Source: Malachius bipustulatus
Lineage: Eukaryota; Arthropoda; Insecta; Coleoptera; Melyridae
Length of the DNA stretch: 64,000 nucleotides
Direction of reading: 5' to 3'
Assembly (NCBI GenBank): GCA_910589415.1
Contig: OU342638.1
Span: 15,726,014-15,790,013 of the forward strand
Positions 56,001 to 64,000 of this stretch are shown here, piece by piece; positions within the stretch are counted from its first letter, which is position 1, and the number at the start of each line of letters is the position of its first letter. The notes under the pieces were generated by a model. That model did not search any database, was not told the DNA's origin, and saw only the letters and a program-made list of their open reading frames with translations. A program made the translations under genes and the position numbers.

Positions 56001-57628
56001 TTCTCGCGTATCAGTCGCTATCGTCGCTAACAGACACTGAAGGCTTTCCCCTCAGAAAAGTTTGAACCTTCATTGATTTGCGTGAAAATCGAACTGTGAT
56101 TTTTCACTTTGTATTGAAATTTCATCCGCACAATAGGATACCACGTGAGAAGTCAAGATAAGGACATGTAAGCCGTTTTCCGATATCGTGACCTGTTTTC
56201 AATCTAAGCTGCCTTGAAAATTGAAAATTGCGATTTTCATTTGTGTATAATTCAAATCAACTTCTGATTGGTGAAATGGTGTGGGGTTGTAAATATTTCA
56301 GTTCAGGTCGTTTTTTTTTTACACTAGAGTAAAGTTTGAAAAACACTTTCTTATTGCATGTACAGGGGTTCAAAAAATAGCAATTTTTCCTAAAATCCAA
56401 TTAACTGGATGAACCGATTTTGCGCATATGCAATAGCATTACCACTCCTTATGGATATCTTACTCCCACAAAAATTTTTGTCCCCTATATTGAAAACTGT
56501 GACCTGAAATGGGAGGCCAAGAATTTTTTTTTTTTTGAAATTTGAAGAGACAATCTTTGTCCGGTCAATCTAGACATTCAAAGATACATAAATTTACAAC
56601 AAGCTGAAAATTAGTAAAATTGTTAAAAACATAATTAAAAATTAAAAGTTCCCATCGTTCTTGTACGAGGAAAAAATTTACTAAAGGTCAAAGGTCAAAA
56701 AATGTTTTTTTGCGATTTTCAGCAAAACGGTAAGTTTTATCATAAATTACTGCAGACAAAAATTGTAGATCATAAAATTATCTATAAAAAATGTATTAAT
56801 AATTTTTTTCCTAAGAGCCACCGTTTTTGAGATATAGCGGTTCAAAAAGTTGTAGAAGCTTAATTTTTAGTCATCATTATGGACTCGTTTCCACGCCACC
56901 TGCTGGGTAGTGTACTTGACGCGTTTTTTTTTACGTAGTTTCTGCAGGTATATCTCAGAAACGGTGGCTCTTAGGAAAAAAATTATAAATATATTTTTTA
57001 TAGATAATCTTATGATCTACAATTTTTGTCTGAGGTAATTTTATGATAAAACTTACCCTTTTGCTGAAAATCGCAAAAAACCATTGTTTTGACTTTTGAC
57101 CTTTGTAAAATTTTTTCCACGTACGAGAACGATGAGGAGCTTTTAATTTTTATTTTTAATCATATTTTGAACAATTTTACTCATTTTCAGCTTGTTGTAA
57201 GTTTATGTACCTTCACTCTTATTTTTGGTCTAATTTGACCTATCTATAGAATAATTGTGCTCGCTCGTTAATATGCTCGCTGGTTCGAATCGTTTTAACA
57301 AGTCAGGTTGGCCGAGCGGTCTAAGGCGCCAGATTTAAGCTCTGGTTCTCGAAAGGGAGCGTGGGTTCGAACCCCACACCTGACAGTTGATACTTTTTTT
57401 TTTCTTTAACTTTTTTTTTTATTATTTTTAATATTCCTAATAATGTGTAATTATTTTTTTGCAGCTGCAATTTATGCCAAACGGAATCGCATAGCACAAG
57501 CTAAAGGTAAACCATTGAAAAATACCAAAGCTTGGATATTAGCCAAGAAAGAACAAAGAAGGAAAAAAGGTGACAAAGTGGCTGCAGATTCCAAATATAC
57601 CGGAAGAAAAAGAAGTGGCAGATTTTAA
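53066..57628 (+). CDS. Bud23: Bud23 18S rRNA (guanine-N7) methyltransferase, complete, six exons
   Basis: Exons 53066-53101, 53162-53199, 53266-53444, 53609-53802, 55738-55945 and 57465-57628 (TAA 57626-57628) join in frame through GT-AG introns to 272 residues; human BUD23 (WBSCR22) has 281. The protein methylates a guanosine of 18S rRNA with a Trm112 partner during small-subunit maturation. Seen in sequence: [22 protein letters not shown] at the N-terminus; SAM-binding motif [10 protein letters not shown] at residues 53-61; [60 protein letters not shown]; and the basic family-specific tail ending [16 protein letters not shown] follows at 57722. The first three introns are short; the last two (1.9 and 1.5 kb) hold a motif-array element, foldbacks and a tRNA gene. 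Orthology is very secure. Confidence 0.96.
53832..54860. mobile_element. Motif-array inverted-repeat element with GCGGTCGTATACGACCGC palindromes
   Basis: Arms 53832-53928 and 54763-54860 are diverged reverse complements (shared TTGATCACCC, GCTGAATGAAAAAAAGTTT, AAAAGCTGTACA, CAGTTTGAAG). Between them lies a GC-rich array of palindromic or half-palindromic words on GCGGTCGTATACGACCGC: a perfect 18-bp copy at 455-472 of the 54 kb block (54455-54472), close variants at 54631-54648 and 54673-54690, and half-sites at 54056-54190 and 54551-54592. There is no coding capacity. It lies in intron 4 of Bud23. Confidence 0.7.
55271..55704. mobile_element. TACAGGGTGTCTC MITE
   Basis: CAGGGTGTCTCATGTAAC and CCCTGTAACTTATTAAAGAAC at the left pair with GTTCTTTATTAAGATACACAGG and GACACCCTG at the right; TA at both ends. 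About 434 bp in intron 4 of Bud23, ending 33 bp before exon 5. Confidence 0.75.
56120..57230. repeat. Inverted-repeat DNA in Bud23 intron 5
   Basis: 56560-56860 is the complement of about 56930-57215 (shared ACAAAAATTGTAGATCATAA, TCCTAAGAGCCACCGTTT, and AACAAGCTGAAAAT), with the turn near 56890-56930. To its left, 56130-56250 matches the inner arms of the foldback at 27154-28006. It is probably one or two further foldback elements. Confidence 0.65.
57302..57385 (+). tRNA. tRNA-Leu (anticodon TAA)
   Basis: A complete cloverleaf. The acceptor stem GTCAGGT (57302-57308) pairs with ACCTGAC (57378-57384). The D arm has TGGCCGAGCGGTCTAAGGC, the type-II A box. The anticodon stem CCAGA / TCTGG encloses TTTAAGC, giving TAA. 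A variable arm TTCTCGAAAGGGAGC, as expected for leucine, precedes the T arm GTGGGTTCGAACCCCAC. A run of T at 57391-57400 is a Pol III terminator. It lies inside the last intron of Bud23, on the same strand. Confidence 0.97.
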
Positions 57629-57801
57629 TATTGTAGAATCTTAATACAATATAAGTATATAAGTAATAATTCATGTTATTATATTATTTATAATATGTAA
57701 ATATTATTGTAATTTTTCAACAATAAAAAATAATTTTTATCATGCTGTTTAATTATTACAGTTCACCTACCTACCTAATAAAAAATAGTTTTGCGATAAT
57801 A

Positions 57802-57906
57802 TACAGGGTGGAAACTTGTAAATTATACTCTAAATTGCAGAAAACTGAATTTGCATTTTATAACTCTATGACCCACTTATTTACAATAATAAGTTTCCAG
57901 TCTGTA
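57802..57906. mobile_element. Very short TACAGGGTGGAAAC element
   Basis: TACAGGGTGGAAACTTGTAAAT and AAGTTTCCAGTCTGTA form inverted ends of a 105-bp unit flanked by TA. It lies just downstream of the Bud23 polyadenylation signal. Confidence 0.55.
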
Positions 57907-58084
57907 TAAATGTAATAAATAAATATATGAAATTTAAATACAGGGTTTACAACAGAACTAATTAATAAACATGTCAATAGTGAGATATCCTAAACCATAA
58001 CACATATATTTCTGTTAAATAAGACAAAAGTTGCATAATTTTATGCTTATAAATAAGAATCTTAAAAAAATTAGGAAAATTTCA

Positions 58085-58600
58085 GTCATTGCTAAAAAAA
58101 ACTTAGAAATCGAGATTGCTTATTTTTGTCTTATCTTCCTTATTATTGAAAATTAATTATTTTTTGTGGGCTTACCATATGTCGCCAAAAGCTATTAATC
58201 CGACATTACAAAAATTACCAAAGCTGACTAGATCTCAGAGTATTCACAGCCAAATTTTGTTTTTCTTTTTAATGTCGCTCAGCATTAAAAAAAATCAATT
58301 TCACCAAAAATCTATAAAACTCAAAAGTTTTTTTTTGCAAAAATCCATTTTTTTTAGAAAAAATTTTTTTTAGAATGCCTTCAGTATGACGTCATATTAC
58401 TTGCCCTGGTTTTTCGGTAAATATGGCTTTTGCTTAATGACGTTATTCGATAAAGATATTTTCTTATTTTTTTTTTTCGAAAATATATAGCTTTTGATGA
58501 CTTGTGTTAACATAGAAAAATAAATCATTAATTTTCAATAATAAAGAAAGATGGCAAAAATAAAAAAATTCCTTTTTTCAAGACTTCCAGTTACCTATAA
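58085..58600. mobile_element. AT-rich foldback element
   Basis: TTTTTGTCTTATCTTCCTTATTATTGAAAATTAAT (58122-58156) is the complement of 58528-58562, and GCCAAAAGCTATTAAT pairs with ATATAGCTTTTGATG. There is no gene; the plus-strand frame at 58116-58373 is part of the arm. Confidence 0.65.
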
Positions 58601-58906
58601 GGACTGAATAAGTTATCTTAAATTTTTTTTCAGACAGCAGCTTTTCTCTAATTTAACCGACAGTATCTCTTATAGTTTAGGGTATCCCATGGGGACCCGT
58701 TTATTAGTTGTAAGTCCGTAGGTATAAGTCGAATTACATTTATAATAAAAAATGTAAATCAATTATGTTATGGAACCATTTTTGGTATTATAAAAAAATT
58801 TAGCTAAAAAAAAAAACACATTATAATCTCTGAATTTATCAACAACTCTGATTTGATATAATAAAAAATAATTTAAGCTTATAAAATTTTACAAAAAAAA
58901 GTTGCT

Positions 58907-58978
58907 GGGCCTGTCCGGGATTTGAACCCGGGACCTCTCGCACCCGAAGCGAGAATCATACCCCTAGACCAACAGGCC
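58907..58978 (-). tRNA. tRNA-Pro (anticodon CGG)
   Basis: On the minus strand GGCCTGT pairs with ACAGGCC as acceptor stem. The A box TTGGTCTAGGGGTATGATT, anticodon arm CTCGC-TTCGGGT-GCGAG (anticodon CGG) and T arm CCGGGTTCAAATCCCGG are all intact. 72 nt. A run of T follows on the transcript (plus-strand A run at 58892-58900), acting as terminator. Confidence 0.96.
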
Positions 58979-60164
58979 ATCTGATGTACGAGATTCTTTC
59001 ATCGCATTTACGTAGAGCGCTAATATTGTCTGGTAAAAACAATTGATTATTAACAAATATATTGCCAAATTCAAGTCAATACGATTATGAACCGTTAATC
59101 AATTAGAAATAACAATAAACTATCATTATTTATATTGCATTTTCAATGTTTACATTAATTTTAAAGGATTTTATGACGATATAGGTAAGTGATATAAAGT
59201 CGATAAGGAAGGATAAATCAAAATAGAAAACTGAAAACCATAGATCTCGGAAATATAAAAGGATGGACTGGACTGATGTTGCCAATGTAAAGGTTCGGCA
59301 ACCTATTTCGTCCCTGTCAACTATCAAGTCAAAATCTGCTATATGTGGAAATTGAAAATTTTACGGATCTAAAGCAAGCAGTGCCCAAGGTTAGCGCAGT
59401 GCCTGATTTAGAGTTCTGACAGCCGTAGGCTAATAATTATAGAAATGCGCCCCCCCCCCCCCCTATCTGTTTTGCTTGTCAGTGCATGGCGAAATGGCGT
59501 ATTGGAAGTATAATTATTCAAAAATACCAGGTATTTTTCATAGTTATACATGTTTCATAGGGAGAACATCATGTTTTCCATAGATAGAAGTAATTTTTAT
59601 GTAGTTTATGTAGTTAGTATTTGACGGAAAACTACAACATATAGTTTTTAGTCAAAAAACTACATGTAGTTTTTTGTGTAGTATTTACATTCATTCATGA
59701 TACAAAGATACAACCACAGAATAGGTACAATCGGAATATAAACTTCAATAAAAATACCGAGTTCGCGCATCTACTCGGCGCATAGAGATCCGCCATGATT
59801 TGAGATGAGCTTTCATTAGTTTTGAATGCGGGCCCACAGAATAGAATTTTACCTATTCTGTGGCGGGCCTACGTCTCTATTCTGAAGCAATGGCCGCTAG
59901 AGGTGTGGCTTGTCTCTAAAAGATTAAAGGCGCCGCCGGCGAGTTTAGCTTCTGATTTATTCTATTCTGTGATACAACTATGTACATAAGTATGTCAGCT
60001 TGAGGCTGTAAATTCGTCCGCGATGCGCATGACGTCAGTATGGTGATTCGTGATTCTAATCCGAATAACGGAAGCATTATTTAAAATATTATTTGAAGGT
60101 GGAAGTCAGTATTTGTGGGTTGTGATTAAAATTAAAAGTGCTTAATATACTAATTTGATATGAT
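58979..60164. other. Intergenic DNA
   Basis: Contains a C-run of about 14 at 59449-59463 and no recognisable gene or element boundary. Confidence 0.4.
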
Positions 60165-60482
60165 ATTTTGTAATATCATATACCACCATTGCCTATGCCA
60201 GCTAGCAAACTAATAAAAAAAATATCACACTTTGCCTTTCGTTTTTCTTGCGTGATTCTATTACACTCTCATGCACTTATCGCACAACAAATCATTTTTG
60301 CCGTCAGACAGTCAGGTACTCAAGTCAAACTAATAAAAATTACTGCAACATCTACAAATGTCGAAATCATTTACCAAATCGCGATTTGACGTTATTATTA
60401 CTGTCGAGTTACCTGGCAGTAATAATAACATCACCTGACTGACGTCAGAGGCTGCGCGCGCTGACATATCTTGTTTATTTGT
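60165..60482 (+). repeat. Dispersed repeat, copy 2 (pair with 11525-11815)
   Basis: Aligns with 11525-11815 in the same orientation. The short frames at 60189-60442 are not conserved with the other copy, so they are not treated as genes. Confidence 0.7.
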
Positions 60483-60788
60483 ATCATATACATTCATTTA
60501 CTACTTCCGAACCCTGTACATGATGACGTCGCGAGGTTTATTTATAGTAACTTTGGGCGCCTAGAGATACCAATGAATGGAACAGCAGAAATACAGAACA
60601 GGTGTCCAAGGAAATGTCATCTACAACGTCATAACATTCATAACCTTTATACTACGATTATTTATACAACTATTATTATTATTATTATTTATACAACTTT
60701 AAATAAAGTATTTCTCTCTCTTAGATTTGTGTGTGTATATTAATATTATTCTAAAATTAGTAGTTTATTTCGACTGTCCAGTTATATT

Positions 60789-60856
60789 ATGATATTAGGA
60801 ATTATTTGGGTTTGCAGTCAAATTTGACTGCAAACCCAAATAATTCCTAATATCAT
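60789..60856. repeat. Perfect 68-bp palindrome without spacer
   Basis: 34 bp reading ATGATATTAGGAATTATTTG... is followed directly by its exact reverse complement; the centre lies between 60822 and 60823 (GTCAAATTTGAC). The match fails one base outside each arm. Confidence 0.9.
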
Positions 60857-61269
60857 TAATATTATTCAATAAACAATATTCGTCCAAAAGTGTTTATTGT
60901 CCCGGGTGCGAAATTTTTTTCATGTTAGATAAAGTTTAATTTTTATAATGGACCGTTTTGTAGAGGAAATTATTTTTAAGGCATATGTGCACCACGCCTT
61001 GTTTAAAATTGAATAAAAAAATATAGCTATAAAATAAATTTTAGGACTTACTGGAACCTAATAGCTTATCAATAACAATAATTAATAACTTATTCCTATT
61101 TCAGACTCCAAAATAGATAGTTCTTTATTATTGCTTTCCATTTTCTCAATTTTCAAATTATTTTCAAGACAAATGTCACAAAACAACAATCATAACATTC
61201 ATAACCCCTACAAGTCCTACAACACAGCAAAAAGCCGCATCGCACGCAACGCACTACCCGGATTCAGCT

Positions 61270-61873
61270 TAGGGAACCTGTATTACAGACACTGACGCTT
61301 ACTATATAGGGTAGCGCAATCTCATTCTCACAAAAAGTTGGGGGAAAAGTTGGGAATGTCAAATTTAACTTCAAAAACGTCAGATTTTTCATGAACATAC
61401 AACTGTCTAAAAATTCACATAATTTGTTATTAAGTCCGCATATTTTTTTAAAATGGTAAACTTTTGCTGCGTTAGAGGATGTTTTAACAATAAAAAGAGG
61501 GCTTTCTACTTGTTCGCGTTATAGTCCTCTATCAATACTTACCTGTTATACTGGGATTTTCTGGACAAAAAATGCACCTAGCCCCATCAGCAGCAGTTAT
61601 CTATTATGATTGCAGAAAATATACGGAGCTCAGAATTTCCGTATAACTGGAAGTTTGTCAGATAAATTTTATTTTACATCTTGATGAATTCTGTTCGTGT
61701 TTTTATTTCGTTTCATTTTTCAAACTCCGCTTTCTTCCACTTGATACCTACGCCTGTGATCAAATGTGCCAAAAATATGACATTCAGCTGTTCAAACATA
61801 ACCGTGTTAAGTAAACGTCAACGAGTGAATGCGCTACCGTAGTAAGCGTTAGTGTCGGTAATGCAGGTTCCCT
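61270..61873 (+). mobile_element. TIR element containing a THAP-domain relic
   Basis: The left TIR TAGGGAACCTGTATTACAGACACTGACGCTTAC and right TIR GTAAGCGTTAGTGTCGGTAATGCAGGTTCCCTA match over about 45 bp, including a GGGTAGCGCA / TGCGCTACC part. At 61453-61524 a 23-codon frame begins MVNFCCVRGCFNN with KKRAFYLFAL, resembling the first half of a C2CH THAP zinc-finger domain, before a stop. THAP domains occur at the N-terminus of P-element and some other transposases. The remaining coding sequence is gone. Confidence 0.6.
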
Positions 61874-62145
61874 ACAAATCACACCATACGTAACTCGAAG
61901 CTGGCCAAGTGCAGAACAATTTCACAAGCTGGTGTTGGTGTTCTTCTTGTTCAATATAGTTCACTTTTACTTTTCAGTTTTCAGTTTTAATAATAAAGCT
62001 AAAAAGTGTTTTATTCTTGGTTAACGTTTAACTTAACTAATTATTATTGAAAATAATTGTGCAGTACTTTAAAGTTGAAAATTGCAATACCTACCTATCA
62101 ACAGGAAGCTTGTGAGTGACATAAATAAAAAATAAACCCAATAAA

Positions 62146-62850
62146 ATGAGTGCCCAAAGGGAATCTGAATCAGCTTCCGACCAAAAATCTTTCGCGGAAA
62201 AACAGTCGGAACGTCTGAAAAAACTCCGCAGTCTCCACACGCTTCGCAACGAGGCTCGCAGTCTCAACCATCAGGAAGTAGTAGCCGAGGACGCCCGCAA
62301 CAAACTACCCTCCAACTGGGAAAGTCGAAAGAAACGAGCCGAATGGATCCTCTCTGACCAGAAAGCACGCGAAGAAGCCAAAGAAAAGGGCGAAGACTAC
62401 GACCGCAAACGTCTAATGCAAGTCTCGGCGGCGGACGCGGAGCGAATAGAAAAAAAGAGAAAGAAGAAAAACCCCGATCAGGGCTTTTCCGATTTCGAAG
62501 CTGCCACGTTCCGACAGTACAACCGATTGGTGCGAACTTTACCCCCGAAGGACATGGAGAAGTACCAGGAGGAGAAAGAGAGATACGGGGACGCTTTTTA
62601 TGCAGGACCGAACGTTATCATTCACGGCCTGCACAAGGACAAACCGGAAGCGATCGATAATATGGTGAAGAGCGTCGAAGATCAGATTGCGAAAAGGAGC
62701 AAATACTCGAGGAGACGGATGCACAACGATGATGCCGATATTGACTTTATCAACGAGAGGAACGCCAAGTTTAACAAGAAATTGGAGGTATTTTACGGAG
62801 AGCATACAGCGGAAATTAAGCAGAATTTGGAAAGAGGTACTGCTGTTTAG
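62146..62850 (+). CDS. Syf2: Syf2 pre-mRNA-splicing factor
   Basis: A single uninterrupted 234-codon frame from the ATG at 62146; human SYF2 has 243 residues. Syf2 belongs to the Prp19-associated (NTC) part of the spliceosome in the nucleus. The N-terminal half is highly charged and probably helical (SFAEKQSERLKKLRSLHTLRNEAR, NWESRKKRAEWIL, with KKRKKKNPDQGFSDFEAATFRQYNRL). The C-terminal half has the family block FYAGPNVIIHGLHKDKPEAIDNMV and then KRSKYSRRR...DADIDFINERNAKFNKKLEVFYG. GC content and codon use are noticeably higher than the surroundings, as expected of a conserved gene. The polyadenylation signal AATAAA is at 62959-62964. No intron interrupts the coding region; a 5' UTR intron cannot be excluded. 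Confidence 0.96.
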   Translation: MSAQRESESASDQKSFAEKQSERLKKLRSLHTLRNEARSLNHQEVVAEDARNKLPSNWESRKKRAEWILSDQKAREEAKEKGEDYDRKRLMQVSAADAERIEKKRKKKNPDQGFSDFEAATFRQYNRLVRTLPPKDMEKYQEEKERYGDAFYAGPNVIIHGLHKDKPEAIDNMVKSVEDQIAKRSKYSRRRMHNDDADIDFINERNAKFNKKLEVFYGEHTAEIKQNLERGTAV

Positions 62851-63199
62851 TGATTACAGCACACCCCTGCTATCGTTGTATTATATGATATGTATGTATG
62901 TAAGTATGTAAATAGTTTTTTATTTTGTTATTATCGAACTCTAGAAACGTTAATTTTTAATAAAGGTAAAGTAAAAATTGTGTTTTTTTATTTATACAAG
63001 ATACAAGTGAAGTAGTTAATGTTTTTCACAGTGGTGAAGTGAGCATTGAACCCAGCTTTGCCCTCTCTCTCTCTCAATCTCTTTAAGAATGACCTTTATT
63101 AATATTTAATTAATTTGTCAATATGGGTCATGTCCATGTTGGCTAAACTGGCCATGACATCATTTTATACAACTTTATTTACATGACAAAAAAAAATCA

Positions 63200-63720
63200 A
63201 ATTACAAAATGTTCAAACTGTCCAAAATTCTTTTCAACACACAATTTTTTGGTTTAAAAAATTTCTCACGACAAGAGAATAATAGACAGAAGCACCGTCA
63301 TGCTGAAATCACAGATTTTCTAGAACATTTTGTGCGGCATTGTGCAAAATAAAATGTCCCACAAAATTTCTAGAAAATCTGTGGTTTCAACACGATGGTG
63401 CTCCTGCGTATTATTCTCTTGCCGTGAGAAATTTTGTAAAATAAAAGTATGAAAATAGATGGATAGGAGGGGCAGCCACATCAACCTGACCAGCTAGATC
63501 ACCAGACCTGACTAAGATGGATTTCTTTTCTTGGGGACATGTTGACGGTATTGTCTATCGGACGTCTGCTACTACTCCAACTGACTCGACATGGAAAATA
63601 CAAGAAGCGTTTAATGGGGGTTACAATTGAGACGTTAATGGAGGTGAGAAGGGCATTTTAAAGAAGACCTCAAAAGTGTGTTGAGCAGAATGGTGGACAG
63701 TTTGATCATTTATTATAAAT
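63200..63720 (+). mobile_element. Mariner-like transposase relic in palindromic arrangement
   Basis: Plus-strand 63385-63715 carries broken frames with HDGAPAYYSLAVRNF, NRWIGGA, ARSPDL, MDFFSWGHVDGIVYRT and a degraded C-terminal AEWWTV, the second half of a Tc1/mariner transposase. The spacing between the two Asp positions is again about 41 codons. 63250-63335 is the reverse complement of 63365-63437, and 63205-63222 mirrors 63690-63705, so part of the coding region is also present inverted next to itself. Stops and frameshifts make it inactive. It is in the same broad family as 35603-36421. Confidence 0.75.
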
Positions 63721-64000
63721 TTCGGTAATCTGTTAGGTAATGTAAGATTATGTTGGCAGTCTTTTGATGTTTTTGTTTGTTGTTGATGATCAATTTTAGT
63801 TATTTTCCAAAGAAATTTTTCTAACTTCTAAACTATAAGAGATAGGTATAGGAAATTCTATAATAGCTTGAAGGAGGACTTCAATACCTAATTGATGATT
63901 GTGAATAACTTGAATACCTAATAGTTGTATAATAAACAAGAAAAATCAATTCGAAATCTTCAAAGTTTGTAGTTGGCTTTTGAACACTGTGTATAAAAAA

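Noticed and set aside
59449..59463. C-run of about 14
   Set aside because: Simple homopolymer with no other structure around it.

Overview
The window is AT-rich nuclear DNA from an arthropod, most likely an insect and possibly a beetle (the order is a guess). The support is spliced eukaryotic genes with both very short introns (about 58-75 nt) and introns of several kb, two Pol III tRNA genes, a paired-type homeobox gene, and dense repeats of insect type (I-, jockey- and R1/LOA-like LINEs, Tc1/mariner, piggyBac-like and hAT-like elements).

Genes, left to right: the 3' part of an aristaless/Pph13-like homeobox gene (+, 1-995 or 1087); a seven-finger C2H2 protein (-, 5410-6342); a small unrecognised acidic ORF (+, 28865-29248); a complete nine-exon Cdc45 gene (-, 33760-47767, 568 aa as joined); a complete six-exon Bud23 18S rRNA methyltransferase gene (+, 53066-57628, 272 aa) with a tRNA-Leu(TAA) inside its last intron; a tRNA-Pro(CGG) (-, 58907-58978); and an intron-free Syf2 splicing factor CDS (+, 62146-62850). 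Cdc45 acts in replication initiation and elongation, Bud23 in ribosome biogenesis and Syf2 in the spliceosome. They are unrelated housekeeping genes that happen to be neighbours; no operon-like organisation is implied.

Most of the remaining sequence is transposable elements. There is one long I-superfamily LINE (12720-17890 plus UTRs) with ORF1 split by a +1 shift and a complete APE-RT-RNase H ORF2; truncated LINEs at 1620, 24143, 40960, 44790 and 50735; a 1.1 kb probable solo LTR in a Cdc45 intron; and about two dozen inverted-repeat elements. Many of these begin TACAGGGTG or a variant and are flanked by TA. One of them (35603-36421) still carries the C-terminal half of a mariner-type transposase with a D-to-D spacing of 41 residues, which gives a plausible source for that group.

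The most unusual pattern is a set of non-autonomous elements whose subterminal regions are arrays of one short palindromic motif, with a different motif in each element. Three of them (4832-5112, 20526-21589 and a right end at 20111) share a terminal consensus CCCANNCAGCA but carry unrelated motif arrays. Others with the same architecture but different ends lie at 9350-10791, 31978-32592, 42727-44761 and 53832-54860. Paralogous copies inside the window allow several nested insertions to be dissected, including a three-level nest at 9243-10900 and a multi-insertion nest at 21810-25944. All coordinates and repeat alignments were read by eye, without computed alignments.
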